Made by a program: the position numbers and the translations under genes. From NCBI GenBank assembly GCA_018650185.1, contig JABIGL010000202.1:1-42437 (forward strand): a DNA stretch of 42,437 nt, given 5' to 3'. The notes under the pieces were generated by a model. That model was not told the DNA's origin. It did not search any database and saw only the letters and a program-made list of their open reading frames with translations. Numbering within the stretch: position 1 is the first letter of the stretch; each line of letters opens with the position of its first letter. Below, piece after piece: positions 16,857 through 25,417 of the stretch. This DNA is from Chloroflexota bacterium. Lineage in GTDB: Bacteria > Chloroflexota > Dehalococcoidia > Lucifugimonadales > Lucifugimonadaceae.

Positions 16857-17305
16857 CGCCGGAGCGATTTTTTTTATTCAGATCACCGGATGATCCGTTA
16901 ACAGGTAGTCGATTCACGACATGTTACGACTGGCCGGTCAGGTCGAATTTGAATTGTATCGACGGACACCGTGTGCTGCGATACAGGTTGCGTTACGTTG
17001 CAGATCGGCACCCGCACTGTTGTCGTAACATGAGACTGTGCAAACAACAGTCGATGACCTAGGAAAGTTACGGGCTAAAAATCAGGATATTTCCGGGGTT
17101 TAGAGGGTCTTCCGTACCTTGACTGCCCGAAAAGCCGTAGTGTATCGTGACGACGTTCGCGAACTACGCGCGTCTGAACGTTGTTCGTCTTTAGTTAACA
17201 CTTGAAATATCGATTACGAGAGTGTCGTTTCTTTACTCTCGGGGCCCTGGCGAACACGGTGTTCGTATCGAGGCCCGATATGTTGCCGTTCTCAGGAGGT
17301 AGCCG
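16857..17305. other. Intergenic region with candidate promoter and structured 5' leader
   Basis: About 450 bases without a gene. A promoter-like pair TTGACT (17119-17124) and TATCGT (17143-17148), 18 bases apart, faces the surface-protein gene. Downstream are two hairpins: CGAGAGT (17217-17223) / ACTCTCG (17235-17241), and CGAACAC (17251-17257) / GTGTTCG (17259-17265), the second flanked by further complementary GGGCC-type bases. The part near 16860-17100 shows nothing assignable. Confidence 0.5.
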
Positions 17306-18811
17306 ATGCTGGGATCCGTTGGATCCATCGTCCCGAAGCGCTGGATACTGGGTATCTTCGCCCTGGGATTGATCGCCGTCATGGTCGCGACCTCGGCCAA
17401 TCCATGGGCCGGAGCGGCCACAGTGCCGACGTCCGTGACCGCGTCAGCGGTTAGCTCAACCAGTATTACCGTGAACTGGACCGCGGTTGGCAGTGGTAGC
17501 ACTGTGCCTGCTGGCGGCACTGTAGACAGTTACAACGTTTCCTGTTTGCCAACGGGGGGTTCTGCAACCTCTCAGACGGTGGCAGGGTTCGGAACCGCCA
17601 CAGCGACCTTCACGGGTCTTACAGCGAGTACTGAGTACACCTGTAGTGTTGCCGCGGTCGCCACCGGGTCAACTCCGGGGACTGCGGTGAATGCAGCGGC
17701 GATAACGACCCCGGCTGACCTTTCTAAGGTGCTTGGTTCGATCGTGGTTAGTCCCTCGGATGGTCGCGTTCAGCAGGACACCGGAGCCCAGAATATTTCC
17801 GTCGCAGCCAAGGGCTCTGACACTAGCAAGACCGTAATCACGACCGGCCTGACGTATCTCTGGTCAGTGTCCGGTGGCGGTACTATTAACCCAACCAACG
17901 GCAGTGCAACGACGTTCACCGCTGGTGGTCCTGGCACGTCAACCGTTTCAGTAACGGTAAGCCAGGCTTCGACGGGCGCATCAAAGAATGACAGCATCTC
18001 GGTTGAGGTGTTTGCCGTTGCACCAGACCCGGTGCCTGAACCGCCTGTAGCGCCGCCAGCTGCATTAATCCCTGCTCTGCCAGTCGCGCCGACAGGCACC
18101 GTTGAAGGCACATTTGATACGGTGGTGCTCACCCCCGTTTCTACGCTTACCACGCTAGAAGTAACTGGTGACCCTAGCTTGGAATTGGGGACTACGACGG
18201 CGTCACTGTCCATTCCTCCCAATTCGGTACCGCCGGGGATTGGGGTGTCTATCACATCAATCTTCGTACCTCCCCCGCCGCTCGTAGCTCCTTTACCCGC
18301 GGCGGTGTTACCTCCTCCGGCGAAGCTTGCGAGTATCTTCTACACAGTGGACGTAGTGGACACATTAGGGAATGATGTGACGCTTACCAACGACATCGAT
18401 GTAGTAATCTCTTTCAGCCTCACCGACCTAACTAGCGGGAGTGGATCCGGTCTCACGGCCGACCTCGTCAGTGGCACAGACATTGCGACTGACGTTTCTA
18501 CACTCGCCCTGTTTAAGGCTGACGATCCCAGCGTGGGTCCATGGACGGAGCTTGCGACCGAGTTCGCCATTGCTGGTGATAAGGTCGTCCTCTCCGCCAA
18601 GACCAGGAATTTCTCGACGTTCCGGATCGGTTCGAAAACACGAGAGCTGGGCGTCCCGGGTACTCCGGGAGCCGGCCCGATCCTTCCGTCAGCCGGTGAC
18701 GTTGCCCCGACGACAACACAGGCGCTCCTGCTTGCAGGACTTGGCCTTGTGCTGCTCGCAGGTGGTGGTGTCTACGTTCGACGACAGCGAAGGGCAACCT
18801 TCAGGGGTTAA
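17306..18811 (+). CDS. Secreted, wall- or membrane-anchored protein with FnIII and Ig-like domains
   Basis: A 501-residue surface protein. A hydrophobic signal segment spans about residues 12-31 (ILGIFALGLIAVMVATSANP). A fibronectin type III-like domain follows (about 35-120, with TSITVNW and LTASTEYTCSV), then an Ig-like/PKD-like stretch with YLWSVSGGGTI (about 185-235). A Pro/Val-rich linker and a Thr/Ser-rich beta domain come next. The C-terminus has LPSAGD, a hydrophobic helix LLLAGLGLVLLAGGGVYV and RRQRR, a sortase-type sorting-signal layout with a variant LPXTG box. ATG 17306 has a strong site AGGAGGT. Exact role unknown; surface structure or adhesion is the likely class. Confidence 0.78.
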   Translation: MLGSVGSIVPKRWILGIFALGLIAVMVATSANPWAGAATVPTSVTASAVSSTSITVNWTAVGSGSTVPAGGTVDSYNVSCLPTGGSATSQTVAGFGTATATFTGLTASTEYTCSVAAVATGSTPGTAVNAAAITTPADLSKVLGSIVVSPSDGRVQQDTGAQNISVAAKGSDTSKTVITTGLTYLWSVSGGGTINPTNGSATTFTAGGPGTSTVSVTVSQASTGASKNDSISVEVFAVAPDPVPEPPVAPPAALIPALPVAPTGTVEGTFDTVVLTPVSTLTTLEVTGDPSLELGTTTASLSIPPNSVPPGIGVSITSIFVPPPPLVAPLPAAVLPPPAKLASIFYTVDVVDTLGNDVTLTNDIDVVISFSLTDLTSGSGSGLTADLVSGTDIATDVSTLALFKADDPSVGPWTELATEFAIAGDKVVLSAKTRNFSTFRIGSKTRELGVPGTPGAGPILPSAGDVAPTTTQALLLAGLGLVLLAGGGVYVRRQRRATFRG

Positions 18812-18855
18812 TCCTTGACGCTGGGACGCTGGGCGTCCACAGGAAATTGAACTCA

Positions 18856-18890
18856 GAAAAGGGGGCGCGGAATATCCGTGCCCCCTTTTC
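18856..18890 (+). terminator. Terminator after the surface-protein gene
   Basis: Fifteen-base-pair stem from GAAAAGGGGGC (18856-18866) to GCCCCCTTTTC (18880-18890), extended inward by GCGG/CCGT pairs, loop AATAT. The 3' arm itself gives a short T run, followed by ATTTGTT. A-run and T-run on both sides could allow action in either direction. Confidence 0.82.
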
Positions 18891-18950
18891 ATTTGTTGAC
18901 CTTGTCTCCGACATGACGATCCAAATCCGACCAGAAGTACAGACAGGTCC

Positions 18951-20606
18951 ATGAAGTCAAAGCTGATGCCAAAATCCGGCGTTTGGGCCGAACGTGTTCA
19001 CAGGCATCGGGTGGGTCTCGGTGCGATCGCGGTGGGAGCGGTCTCCTTCCTGCTGTACGTCCTGACGCTTGCACCAGGGCTAACGTGGAGTAACTCCGCT
19101 GCGGACGGTGGAGACCTGCTCACGGCGGCGTTCAGGTGGGGAATACCACACCCGACGGGTTATCCGACCTACCTGCTATCCCTTCGGAGCTTCTCAACCG
19201 TGATGCCGTTTGGCGGCGTGGCGTTCCACGGGAACCTCTTCTCTGCGATCACCGCGGCCGTCGCAATGGGGATGCTGTTCCTGGTGACGGTCCGCGTGCT
19301 GCGTCGACTTCACCTTCCCACCCCTATCGATGACCGACATGCGCTTGTCGTTGCTGCGGTATCGACCATTTCGATGGCGGCGTCGCGCATGTTGTGGTCA
19401 CAGGCCACGGTCACCGAGGTATACGCGCTGAATGCGATGTTCGTGTCGGCGATTCTGCTGGCGGCGTTCGGGTTGCGTGACCGACAGGAGGGATTAAGGG
19501 CAGACGCTGGCGGCAAGGGCCCTGGGTGGCGTTACGGACTTGCTATTGGCTTGTTGTCCGGGATAGCGCTCGGCAATCACCTGACCATCGCAGCGCTTAT
19601 TGCACCGATGCTGGTGTGGGGGCTGCTCGGCGGCGGTATACGGTCACTTGCTGCCACGCACATCATTCCAATGGTTCTCGGTGGATTGGTCGGGGTCAGC
19701 GTGTACGCATACGCCCCACTGGCGTCAGCGCAGAGCCCGGTATTGAACTGGGGTCACCCGGATACCGCCGAGGGTTTCTGGTGGATGGTCAGCGGGAGCA
19801 TTTACCAGGGGTTCACTTTTGATGTACGGGGGGAGGAGCTGTTTCGGCGGGCGGTCACCTCCACCGATCACCTGTTCGCCCAGTTCGCTTTCATCGGCGT
19901 TTTGCTCGGGCTGGCCGGGCTGGGGCTCATGTGGGATCGGATGCGGTCGCTGTTGATCGCACACCTGGTCACGGTGGTGGCGGTAGTGGTGTATGCGATC
20001 ACCTATCGGACCATCGACTCGTTCCTGTACCTGATCCCGGTATTCATGCTGTTCTCGATATGGATGGCGGTCGGAATGGCGCGCATGTTGTCGCACGTCG
20101 ACGAGGTACGAGAGGCCATAAGGCCATTACGAACGGTGAAACGGCCCGTGGTGGTCGGTATTTCGGTGGTCATCGTGTTGGCAGTCGTGCCCGGGTTCTC
20201 TATCGCCACGAACTGGGGCAGCCTGGATCTGAGCGATGACCGGGAAGCGTCCAATTATGCAGAGTCTGCCTTTGAGACCATGGAGCCGGGATCGATAGTG
20301 ATCACCCGGACCGACCAGACGGTGTTCAGCCTCTGGTTCCAGGCTTACGTGGCCGACACCGAACACTCCGTGATGGCGGTGTCCGCGCCACACATCGTCT
20401 TTGACTGGTACTGGGATGATCTAGTCCAGCAGTATCCAGATCGTATGCCCGACAACCGGCCTGAAGGGTTGCTGTTGCGCGTGCTGTCGATCATCGACCA
20501 CAACCTCGGTATCAATCAGATTTACGAGGCTAACGCGCCAGCAGAAGCGTTCCCGGAGTTCCAGCTCGTTGAGGATGGACCCCTCAAGAGGTTTGTGCCC
20601 GGGTAG
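18951..20606 (+). CDS. DUF2723-family polytopic membrane protein (glycosyltransferase-like)
   Basis: A 551-residue multi-span membrane protein. The N-terminal segment with TLAPGLTWSNSAADGGDLLTAA and GIPHPTGYPTY is the hallmark of the DUF2723 family. Relatives of this fold (for example TMEM260) transfer sugars from lipid donors to proteins, with an acidic residue in the first external loop. About ten hydrophobic helices occur before residue 430, then a soluble C-terminal domain. It is next to a secreted protein gene, so surface glycosylation is possible but unproven. ATG 18951 is used; ATG at 18966 is an alternative. Confidence 0.82.
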   Translation: MKSKLMPKSGVWAERVHRHRVGLGAIAVGAVSFLLYVLTLAPGLTWSNSAADGGDLLTAAFRWGIPHPTGYPTYLLSLRSFSTVMPFGGVAFHGNLFSAITAAVAMGMLFLVTVRVLRRLHLPTPIDDRHALVVAAVSTISMAASRMLWSQATVTEVYALNAMFVSAILLAAFGLRDRQEGLRADAGGKGPGWRYGLAIGLLSGIALGNHLTIAALIAPMLVWGLLGGGIRSLAATHIIPMVLGGLVGVSVYAYAPLASAQSPVLNWGHPDTAEGFWWMVSGSIYQGFTFDVRGEELFRRAVTSTDHLFAQFAFIGVLLGLAGLGLMWDRMRSLLIAHLVTVVAVVVYAITYRTIDSFLYLIPVFMLFSIWMAVGMARMLSHVDEVREAIRPLRTVKRPVVVGISVVIVLAVVPGFSIATNWGSLDLSDDREASNYAESAFETMEPGSIVITRTDQTVFSLWFQAYVADTEHSVMAVSAPHIVFDWYWDDLVQQYPDRMPDNRPEGLLLRVLSIIDHNLGINQIYEANAPAEAFPEFQLVEDGPLKRFVPG

Positions 20607-20626
20607 TGTCGCTCGGGCCCGGCCCG

Positions 20627-21535
20627 CTAACTTTCCTGCCGGGCCAGCAGGTTTTCCGCCCGGACGATGGTTGGCCTGTCGATCATCTTGCCATCGAGGG
20701 AGGTTGCGCCGCTGCCGATGGACTCCGCTTCGTCAGCCGCAGCGACGATGCGTTTTGCGTTTTCGATTTCTTCCGGCTGGGGCGTGAAGCTTTCGTTGAT
20801 GATCTCAAGTTGTGCCGGGTGGATGGCACATTTACCGTTGAATCCCATCGATCGGGCCACCGCAGCCTCACGTTTGAGGCCCTCGGGATCTCTAAATGCC
20901 ACGTAGGGCGTGTCCAGCGCTCCGATACCGGCAGCTACCGCCGCGGCGATGACCTCACCCCGGGCGTGGGACACAGATGGCCCGCTGGGGTCGTCCGAAG
21001 ACTCGGAGGACGCCCAGCCACCCAGGTCTTTGGCAATTCCGACGTCGGCGGAGAAGTCTTCTGCGCCGAAACAGACAGCAGCGATGCGGGGTGAGGCGCT
21101 ACACACTTCGTAGGCCCTCGCTATGGCTTTTGCGGTTTCCATCCACGGATAGATAGAGATAGCGCCCGGTGTGATGCCGTTTCGGCGCTCTGATGCGGTG
21201 ATGATGGCGTCTATGCGTCTGACGTCGCCAGCGCTACGCACTTTGCCGATGGACACGCCGATGATGGCAGGTCCAATTACAGCCTCAAGGTCTTCTTCGA
21301 AAAGCCCTGTGTCCAGGGAGTTGAGGCGCGGAATAACCGGCAGGCCGCCGCCGCCAAGGACATCAAGGTTTGCGGCGATGTCACGCCTTGCGGCCAGTTT
21401 CCCGCTCCATGGCACGGCATCTTCCATGTCCGGTATTACGGCACCGGCGGGAGCGCCTGCGGCTTTTTCAAACATGTTCGGCTTGTTGCCGGGCACGAAC
21501 AGGACACTCTTTGGGACTAGCCGCATTGATTGCAT
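20627..21535 (-). CDS. HpcH/HpaI aldolase / CitE-like CoA lyase
   Basis: A 302-residue TIM-barrel protein of the citrate lyase beta-subunit (CitE)-like branch, which cleaves or hydrolyses acyl-CoA such as malyl-CoA, citramalyl-CoA or relatives. Motifs: RSVLFVPG-like start (KSVLFVPGNKPNMFEKA), IPDMEDAVP with the metal acid, CFGAEDFSADVG, and GKCAIHPAQLEIIN near the end. Substrate is not determinable. The start may be the first Met or the one three residues later (MRLVPK). It converges with the DUF2723 gene. Confidence 0.87.
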   Translation of the reverse strand: MQSMRLVPKSVLFVPGNKPNMFEKAAGAPAGAVIPDMEDAVPWSGKLAARRDIAANLDVLGGGGLPVIPRLNSLDTGLFEEDLEAVIGPAIIGVSIGKVRSAGDVRRIDAIITASERRNGITPGAISIYPWMETAKAIARAYEVCSASPRIAAVCFGAEDFSADVGIAKDLGGWASSESSDDPSGPSVSHARGEVIAAAVAAGIGALDTPYVAFRDPEGLKREAAVARSMGFNGKCAIHPAQLEIINESFTPQPEEIENAKRIVAAADEAESIGSGATSLDGKMIDRPTIVRAENLLARQES

Positions 21536-21716
21536 ACTCTTTACTAACTCTGGAAATGCTGTGGGCCGGAAATACTACTAGCCGAGATCAGAATCACCGG
21601 TTCAGGGTCGATGGGAGGCGATAATATTCCATCCGCCGTTGATTCGTATTAGTGGGACACGAGTGAACCACAAAACTACGGTTCTAAATATCGTTCCTGA
21701 TTGACCTGTCTTCCAT

Positions 21717-22475
21717 ATGACAAACAGTATCGAAATAATCGGCGTTGAGGGCCTTCCCGAAATTCGGGAGGGGGATGAACTCGCGAGCCTGATCTACGAG
21801 GCCTGCGGGCGTCAGGGAACGCCACTGGAAAGTGGCGATGTGATCGTGCTGGCCCAGAAGATCGTGTCCAAGTCCGAGGGGGCCGTGGTAGACCTTGACA
21901 CCGTAACGCCCTCGTCCCGTGCGCTTGAGCTGGCTGAAGTGGTGAAAAAGGACCCGCGACTGGTGGAGGTGATCCTCCAACAGACGGCGAATATCATCCG
22001 GTCAGCCCCCGGTGTGCTCATCACGGAGTCGATCCACGGACTGGTGTGCGCCAATGCAGGGGTGGACAGTTCTAATACTGCGTCGAACGACCAGGCGATC
22101 ACCCTACCGGCCGATCCCGACGGTTCCGCCCGGATGCTAATGAACGCGCTCGGCGCTCTGACCGGGGTTCGCACGGGCGTGATCATCTCCGACTCGTTTG
22201 GCCGGCCCTGGCGTGAGGGCAGCACGAATGTGGCGATCGGTGTGGCGGGGATTGAGTCGCTGCACGACTCGCGCGGCCAGACGGACGATCACGGTCGTGT
22301 GCTGAAGGCGACTGTTGTTGCAGTGGCCGATGAGCTGGCATCAGCTGCACAACTGGTCATGGGCGAGTTCGGACGCGTGCCGGTTGCAGTGGTGCGGGGA
22401 GCGCGGTTAACCGAGTCTGATTCGTCCGGGGCTAAGTCGCTACAGCGCAGTCCGGAGACCGATCTGTTCCGCTAG
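21717..22475 (+). CDS. cofE: Coenzyme F420-0:L-glutamate ligase
   Basis: A 252-residue CofE, the GTP-dependent enzyme that adds glutamates to coenzyme F420-0. Family hallmarks: GDVIVLAQKIVSKSEG near residue 40, the RSAPGVLITESIHGLVCANAGVDSSN segment, DSFGRPWREGSTNVAIGVAGI and DDHGRVLKATVVAVADELASAAQLVMGE. Length is normal. No other F420 genes are adjacent, but its presence says the organism makes F420. The ribosome binding site before ATG 21717 is weak. It ends seven bases from a convergent gene. Confidence 0.93.
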   Translation: MTNSIEIIGVEGLPEIREGDELASLIYEACGRQGTPLESGDVIVLAQKIVSKSEGAVVDLDTVTPSSRALELAEVVKKDPRLVEVILQQTANIIRSAPGVLITESIHGLVCANAGVDSSNTASNDQAITLPADPDGSARMLMNALGALTGVRTGVIISDSFGRPWREGSTNVAIGVAGIESLHDSRGQTDDHGRVLKATVVAVADELASAAQLVMGEFGRVPVAVVRGARLTESDSSGAKSLQRSPETDLFR

Positions 22476-22482
22476 CAGCGGA
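22468..22482. terminator. Short bidirectional hairpin at a convergent gene end
   Basis: TCCGCT (22468-22473) pairs with AGCGGA (22477-22482) around AGC, exactly between cofE and the converging small gene. There is no T run, so function as a terminator is uncertain. Confidence 0.3.
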
Positions 22483-22866
22483 TTACTTGGCGGCCTTCTT
22501 TTTGGCGGCCTCGACCTTGGCAGCGGCAGCCTTTGCGGCCCCGGCCTTACCTGATCGGGCGGTCCATGATGGCGTGTACTCGTAAGAGTTCCTGAATTCA
22601 CGTTTCATCCCGCAGACGGTGCAGGAGCCATCGCTGGTCGGCCCATTCGGCGGCTCGATGAGCCAGGAGTGTTTGCAGTCCGACTCTTCTTCTTCATCCA
22701 CGACTTCTTCAGCAACTTCCACCTCGACAGCGACCGCAGCGTCAGCCTTGGCCTTGGCGGCTGCGGTGGTTGCTTTGGCCGTTGTTTTGGCTTTGGCTGA
22801 CTTGGCCGTAGCTTTTGCTTCGGACGCGGTCTTGCCGGAAGTGGTGGTGGACTTCTTTGTCGCCAT
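22483..22866 (-). CDS. Lys/Ala-rich protein with Cys-containing core (possible zinc site)
   Basis: A 127-residue protein of three parts. A Lys/Ala/Thr-rich N-terminus (about 1-45) resembles histone H1-like tails. An acidic patch VEVEVAEEVVDEEEES follows at about 47-62. The core has CKHSWLIEPPNGPTSDGSC, TVCG and REFRNSYEY, where three cysteines and a histidine could bind zinc. A second Lys/Ala tail ends the protein. I recall similar core sequences as small conserved proteins in Actinobacteria and Chloroflexota without known function. The ATG has a strong site GGGAGGA, so it is clearly translated. A nucleic-acid-binding role is only an inference from charge. Confidence 0.75.
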   Translation of the reverse strand: MATKKSTTTSGKTASEAKATAKSAKAKTTAKATTAAAKAKADAAVAVEVEVAEEVVDEEEESDCKHSWLIEPPNGPTSDGSCTVCGMKREFRNSYEYTPSWTARSGKAGAAKAAAAKVEAAKKKAAK

Positions 22867-23185
22867 CGGGCGTTCCTCCCAGCTATTCCCCCCGGGATTT
22901 TAGCCGGGTGGGATACAAGAACATCGTCCAACGGGACGTGCACTAAACAAAAACGACCCTTGATCCTTCGTGAGTAGACCCCGAGCCAGCACCCTATTCT
23001 ACCAGAGCTGTCAAACGTGATTGGCGTTATTCATAAGCGGCCATCACCTACCTGACACTACCCGTTCAATCGATTACGCGGTGACATAGTCACATGCTAC
23101 GATTGGCGAGCCTGGCCTCTGTGTGGATTCGTGTGGTTGGAATACGTCGGCTGCGGTTCAGGTGCAACGGATAATCACGCACTTT
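22867..23185. other. Divergent intergenic region
   Basis: About 320 bases between the divergently transcribed Lys/Ala-rich gene and the regulator. Apart from the palindrome at 23081-23093 I see no gene or strong promoter. Confidence 0.5.
23081..23093. promoter_or_regulatory. Candidate operator upstream of the Fe-S type regulator
   Basis: GTGAC-ATA-GTCAC is a perfect dyad of five-base arms about 90 bases before the regulator start, next to a weak -10-like TACGAT (23097-23102). It could be an autoregulatory site; short dyads also arise by chance. Confidence 0.3.
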
Positions 23186-23833
23186 ATGGCATCACGCTCA
23201 ACGAGAGACACGATTCTGGAACTTATCCAGAATCGAGAGTCTGAGACGGTCGCAGGCCTGGCTGAAGAGTTAAGCCTCGCCCCGGCCACGGTGCGCCGTC
23301 ACCTGGATATCCTTCAGCGTGACGGGATGGTCACGTTTTCTGAAATCCGACGCGGTACCGGTCGGCCAGAGTTTTTGTTCTCACTTACGGAGCGCGGGCA
23401 TGAAAACCTGCCGAAGCATTACAGCGATATGCTCGGCAGTCTCGTTTCGAAAATGGCCGCCCTTGAGCCCGGGACCCTTGACGGTAAATCCGGGGCCGAG
23501 ATTCTCGACAACATGCTCACGGATATGGCGCATGAATCGGTAGCGGAACGGGGTGACGACGGCGCCGGTATTACCAGGCTTACCGAAATCCTCCAGGAAC
23601 AAGACTTCAATCCTGAGATCAATAACGATCAGGGTAAGATTTCGCTCAGCCTCATGAGCTGTCCATTCAGATCAGTGGCGATGAATAATCCTCAGTTGTG
23701 TTCATACGACATGGCCGTGATCTCCGCTGTTGCTTCAGCGCCCGTAGAACGGATTTCCTGTCTCACCGAGGGCGACCCGGTCTGCAAATACCTGATCGGT
23801 GATGGTTCCGCACAAGGAACGGCCTCCGATTAA
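23186..23833 (+). CDS. ArsR/SufR-like winged-helix regulator with C-terminal cysteine cluster
   Basis: A 215-residue DNA-binding protein. The N-terminal winged helix spans about residues 3-75 (TRDTILELIQ, LAPATVRRHLDIL as recognition helix, GRPEFLFSLTERG as wing). The C-terminal domain carries four cysteines: CPFRSVAMNNPQLC (C-X12-C), then one in RISC and one in PVCKY. This resembles Fe-S cluster-binding regulators such as SufR. It would sense iron-sulfur status or oxidative stress if a cluster is bound. ATG 23186 is preferred as it gives the standard N-terminus; a GTG 21 codons upstream is possible. The end overlaps the convergent phosphatase by four bases. No suf genes are adjacent. Confidence 0.8.
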   Translation: MASRSTRDTILELIQNRESETVAGLAEELSLAPATVRRHLDILQRDGMVTFSEIRRGTGRPEFLFSLTERGHENLPKHYSDMLGSLVSKMAALEPGTLDGKSGAEILDNMLTDMAHESVAERGDDGAGITRLTEILQEQDFNPEINNDQGKISLSLMSCPFRSVAMNNPQLCSYDMAVISAVASAPVERISCLTEGDPVCKYLIGDGSAQGTASD

Positions 23834-24444
23834 GTGATCGGTGCTGCTTCGGCAAGATGAGCGGTCTGGTTGAAGCTCAGCAGGGTTCCCGGCCCGTTTC
23901 CCGCGCCCACCACGCTCACACCACAGTTTGAGAAATGAAACCGCCCCAGCGCGGATTCAGGCAGGCCCAACAGCACGACCATCAGGCACTTGAGTGACCC
24001 GCCGTGTCCGACGACGGCGACGTCTCCGTCGATTTTCAGTAGGCCAGTCTCATCTACGAAGCGTCTCGCTCGCACCACGACATCGCTCATCGACTCTCCC
24101 CCCGGTGGTCTGAACCCTGGATCTCCGGCTGACAACCGCTCCCTACCGACCGGGTCTACCCTGCTGATCTCATCCCATTTCTTGCCTTCCCAGTCGCCAA
24201 AGCTGATCTCCCGGATCGACTGAGCGAGTTGAACTGGCACCCCAATACCCTCTGCCGTAGTTGCGCACCTCGACAGATCGCTGGACCAGGTCGTCTTCAC
24301 GTCAAAGTTGTCTCTGAGGAACTGGCCTGATAACCGGGCCTGAGCGAGTCCACGTTCGTTCAACGGCTCGTCGAGGTGCCCCTGGGCGCGTCCCGCCACG
24401 TTCCAGTCCGTTTCTCCGTGGCGTACCAGGATCAATCTCGGCAT
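23830..24444 (-). CDS. Histidine phosphatase (phosphoglycerate mutase-like)
   Basis: A 204-residue protein of the histidine phosphatase superfamily. The catalytic motif LVRHGETDWN starts at about residue 6, where His9 would be phosphorylated, and the second histidine is in VVGHGGSLKCL. The closest types are cofactor-dependent phosphoglycerate-mutase-like enzymes and CobC (alpha-ribazole phosphatase); the substrate is not clear. It lies divergent to the ABC transporter genes. Confidence 0.88.
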   Translation of the reverse strand: MPRLILVRHGETDWNVAGRAQGHLDEPLNERGLAQARLSGQFLRDNFDVKTTWSSDLSRCATTAEGIGVPVQLAQSIREISFGDWEGKKWDEISRVDPVGRERLSAGDPGFRPPGGESMSDVVVRARRFVDETGLLKIDGDVAVVGHGGSLKCLMVVLLGLPESALGRFHFSNCGVSVVGAGNGPGTLLSFNQTAHLAEAAPIT

Positions 24445-24700
24445 GTGATGGTTCGGGAAACGACCCTGAAGCCGATACCCTACTTGTGTCCTTTCGGTTG
24501 GGGTCTGGTGCGATCTACGAGAGCCGTCGTAACAGAAAAAGAGAACCGGTTTCTGATATCTGGAGTACGTCTCGATGTCGACCAGGTATGAGAATGGTAA
24601 ACATCAGACAGCGACTATAGCTTTAGAACGTCATACAGACGAACATGGTGTAGTTGGATTGACCACACCACATCCGGATCGACCTCTACGGAGGGTCCAA

Positions 24701-25414
24701 TTGGCAACAGGCTTGAACATCATTGAGGCCCGGAACGTTTACAAAACGTACCGATCTCGGAGCGTCGTCGTAGAGGCTCTCAAGGGAGTAACTCTGTCCG
24801 TGGCCAGCGGTGAGATGGTGGCCATTATGGGCCCGAGCGGTTCAGGCAAGACCACCCTGCTGAACTGCATTTCCGGCCTGGATGTAGTGGATGATGGCGA
24901 GATCATCATAGATTCTCATTCCCTCAAGGGGATGTCTGACGACGCACTGAGCGAGTACAGAGCGAAGTCCATGGGCTTCGTATTTCAGGCATTCAACCTG
25001 CTGCCCGTTCTTTCCGCCAGGGAGAACGTGGAGCTTCCGCTCGTACTCGCCGGGGTCAAGTCCGGTGCGGCGCGCGAAAGGGCAATGGTGAAGCTTGAAC
25101 AGGTCGGACTTGCAGACTGGGCGGATCACAATCCGAATGAGCTTTCCGGTGGGCAGATACAGCGTGTTGCTATCGCCCGAGCGCTGGCAAATGACCCGGC
25201 AATCGTCTGGGCGGACGAGCCAACGGGAAACCTGGACTCAGAGAATACGAGCCAGATCATGGACCTGCTGTGTGATCTAAACGAGTCCCATGGTCAAACG
25301 TTCGTGCTGGTCACCCACACACAGGAAGTGGGAAGTCGAACGCATCGCATCGTGAACATGCGTGACGGTCTCATCGAATCCTCGTCACAGTCCGGCTCAG
25401 AGGGAACTAGCTAA
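24701..25414 (+). CDS. ABC transporter ATP-binding protein (MacB/LolD type)
   Basis: A 237-residue ATPase. Walker A GPSGSGKT lies at about 44-51, Q-loop [12 protein letters not shown], signature [15 protein letters not shown] near 148, Walker [12 protein letters not shown] near 170, and H-loop VTHTQE. This sequence type powers MacB/LolD/FtsE-like transporters that work with FtsX-like permeases, and the next gene is one. The start is placed at TTG 24701 because GGAGGG (24690-24695) is just before it; an in-frame ATG at 24575 would add 42 residues with no family match. The permease starts three bases after the stop. Confidence 0.9.
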   Translation: MATGLNIIEARNVYKTYRSRSVVVEALKGVTLSVASGEMVAIMGPSGSGKTTLLNCISGLDVVDDGEIIIDSHSLKGMSDDALSEYRAKSMGFVFQAFNLLPVLSARENVELPLVLAGVKSGAARERAMVKLEQVGLADWADHNPNELSGGQIQRVAIARALANDPAIVWADEPTGNLDSENTSQIMDLLCDLNESHGQTFVLVTHTQEVGSRTHRIVNMRDGLIESSSQSGSEGTS

Positions 25415-25417
25415 ACC

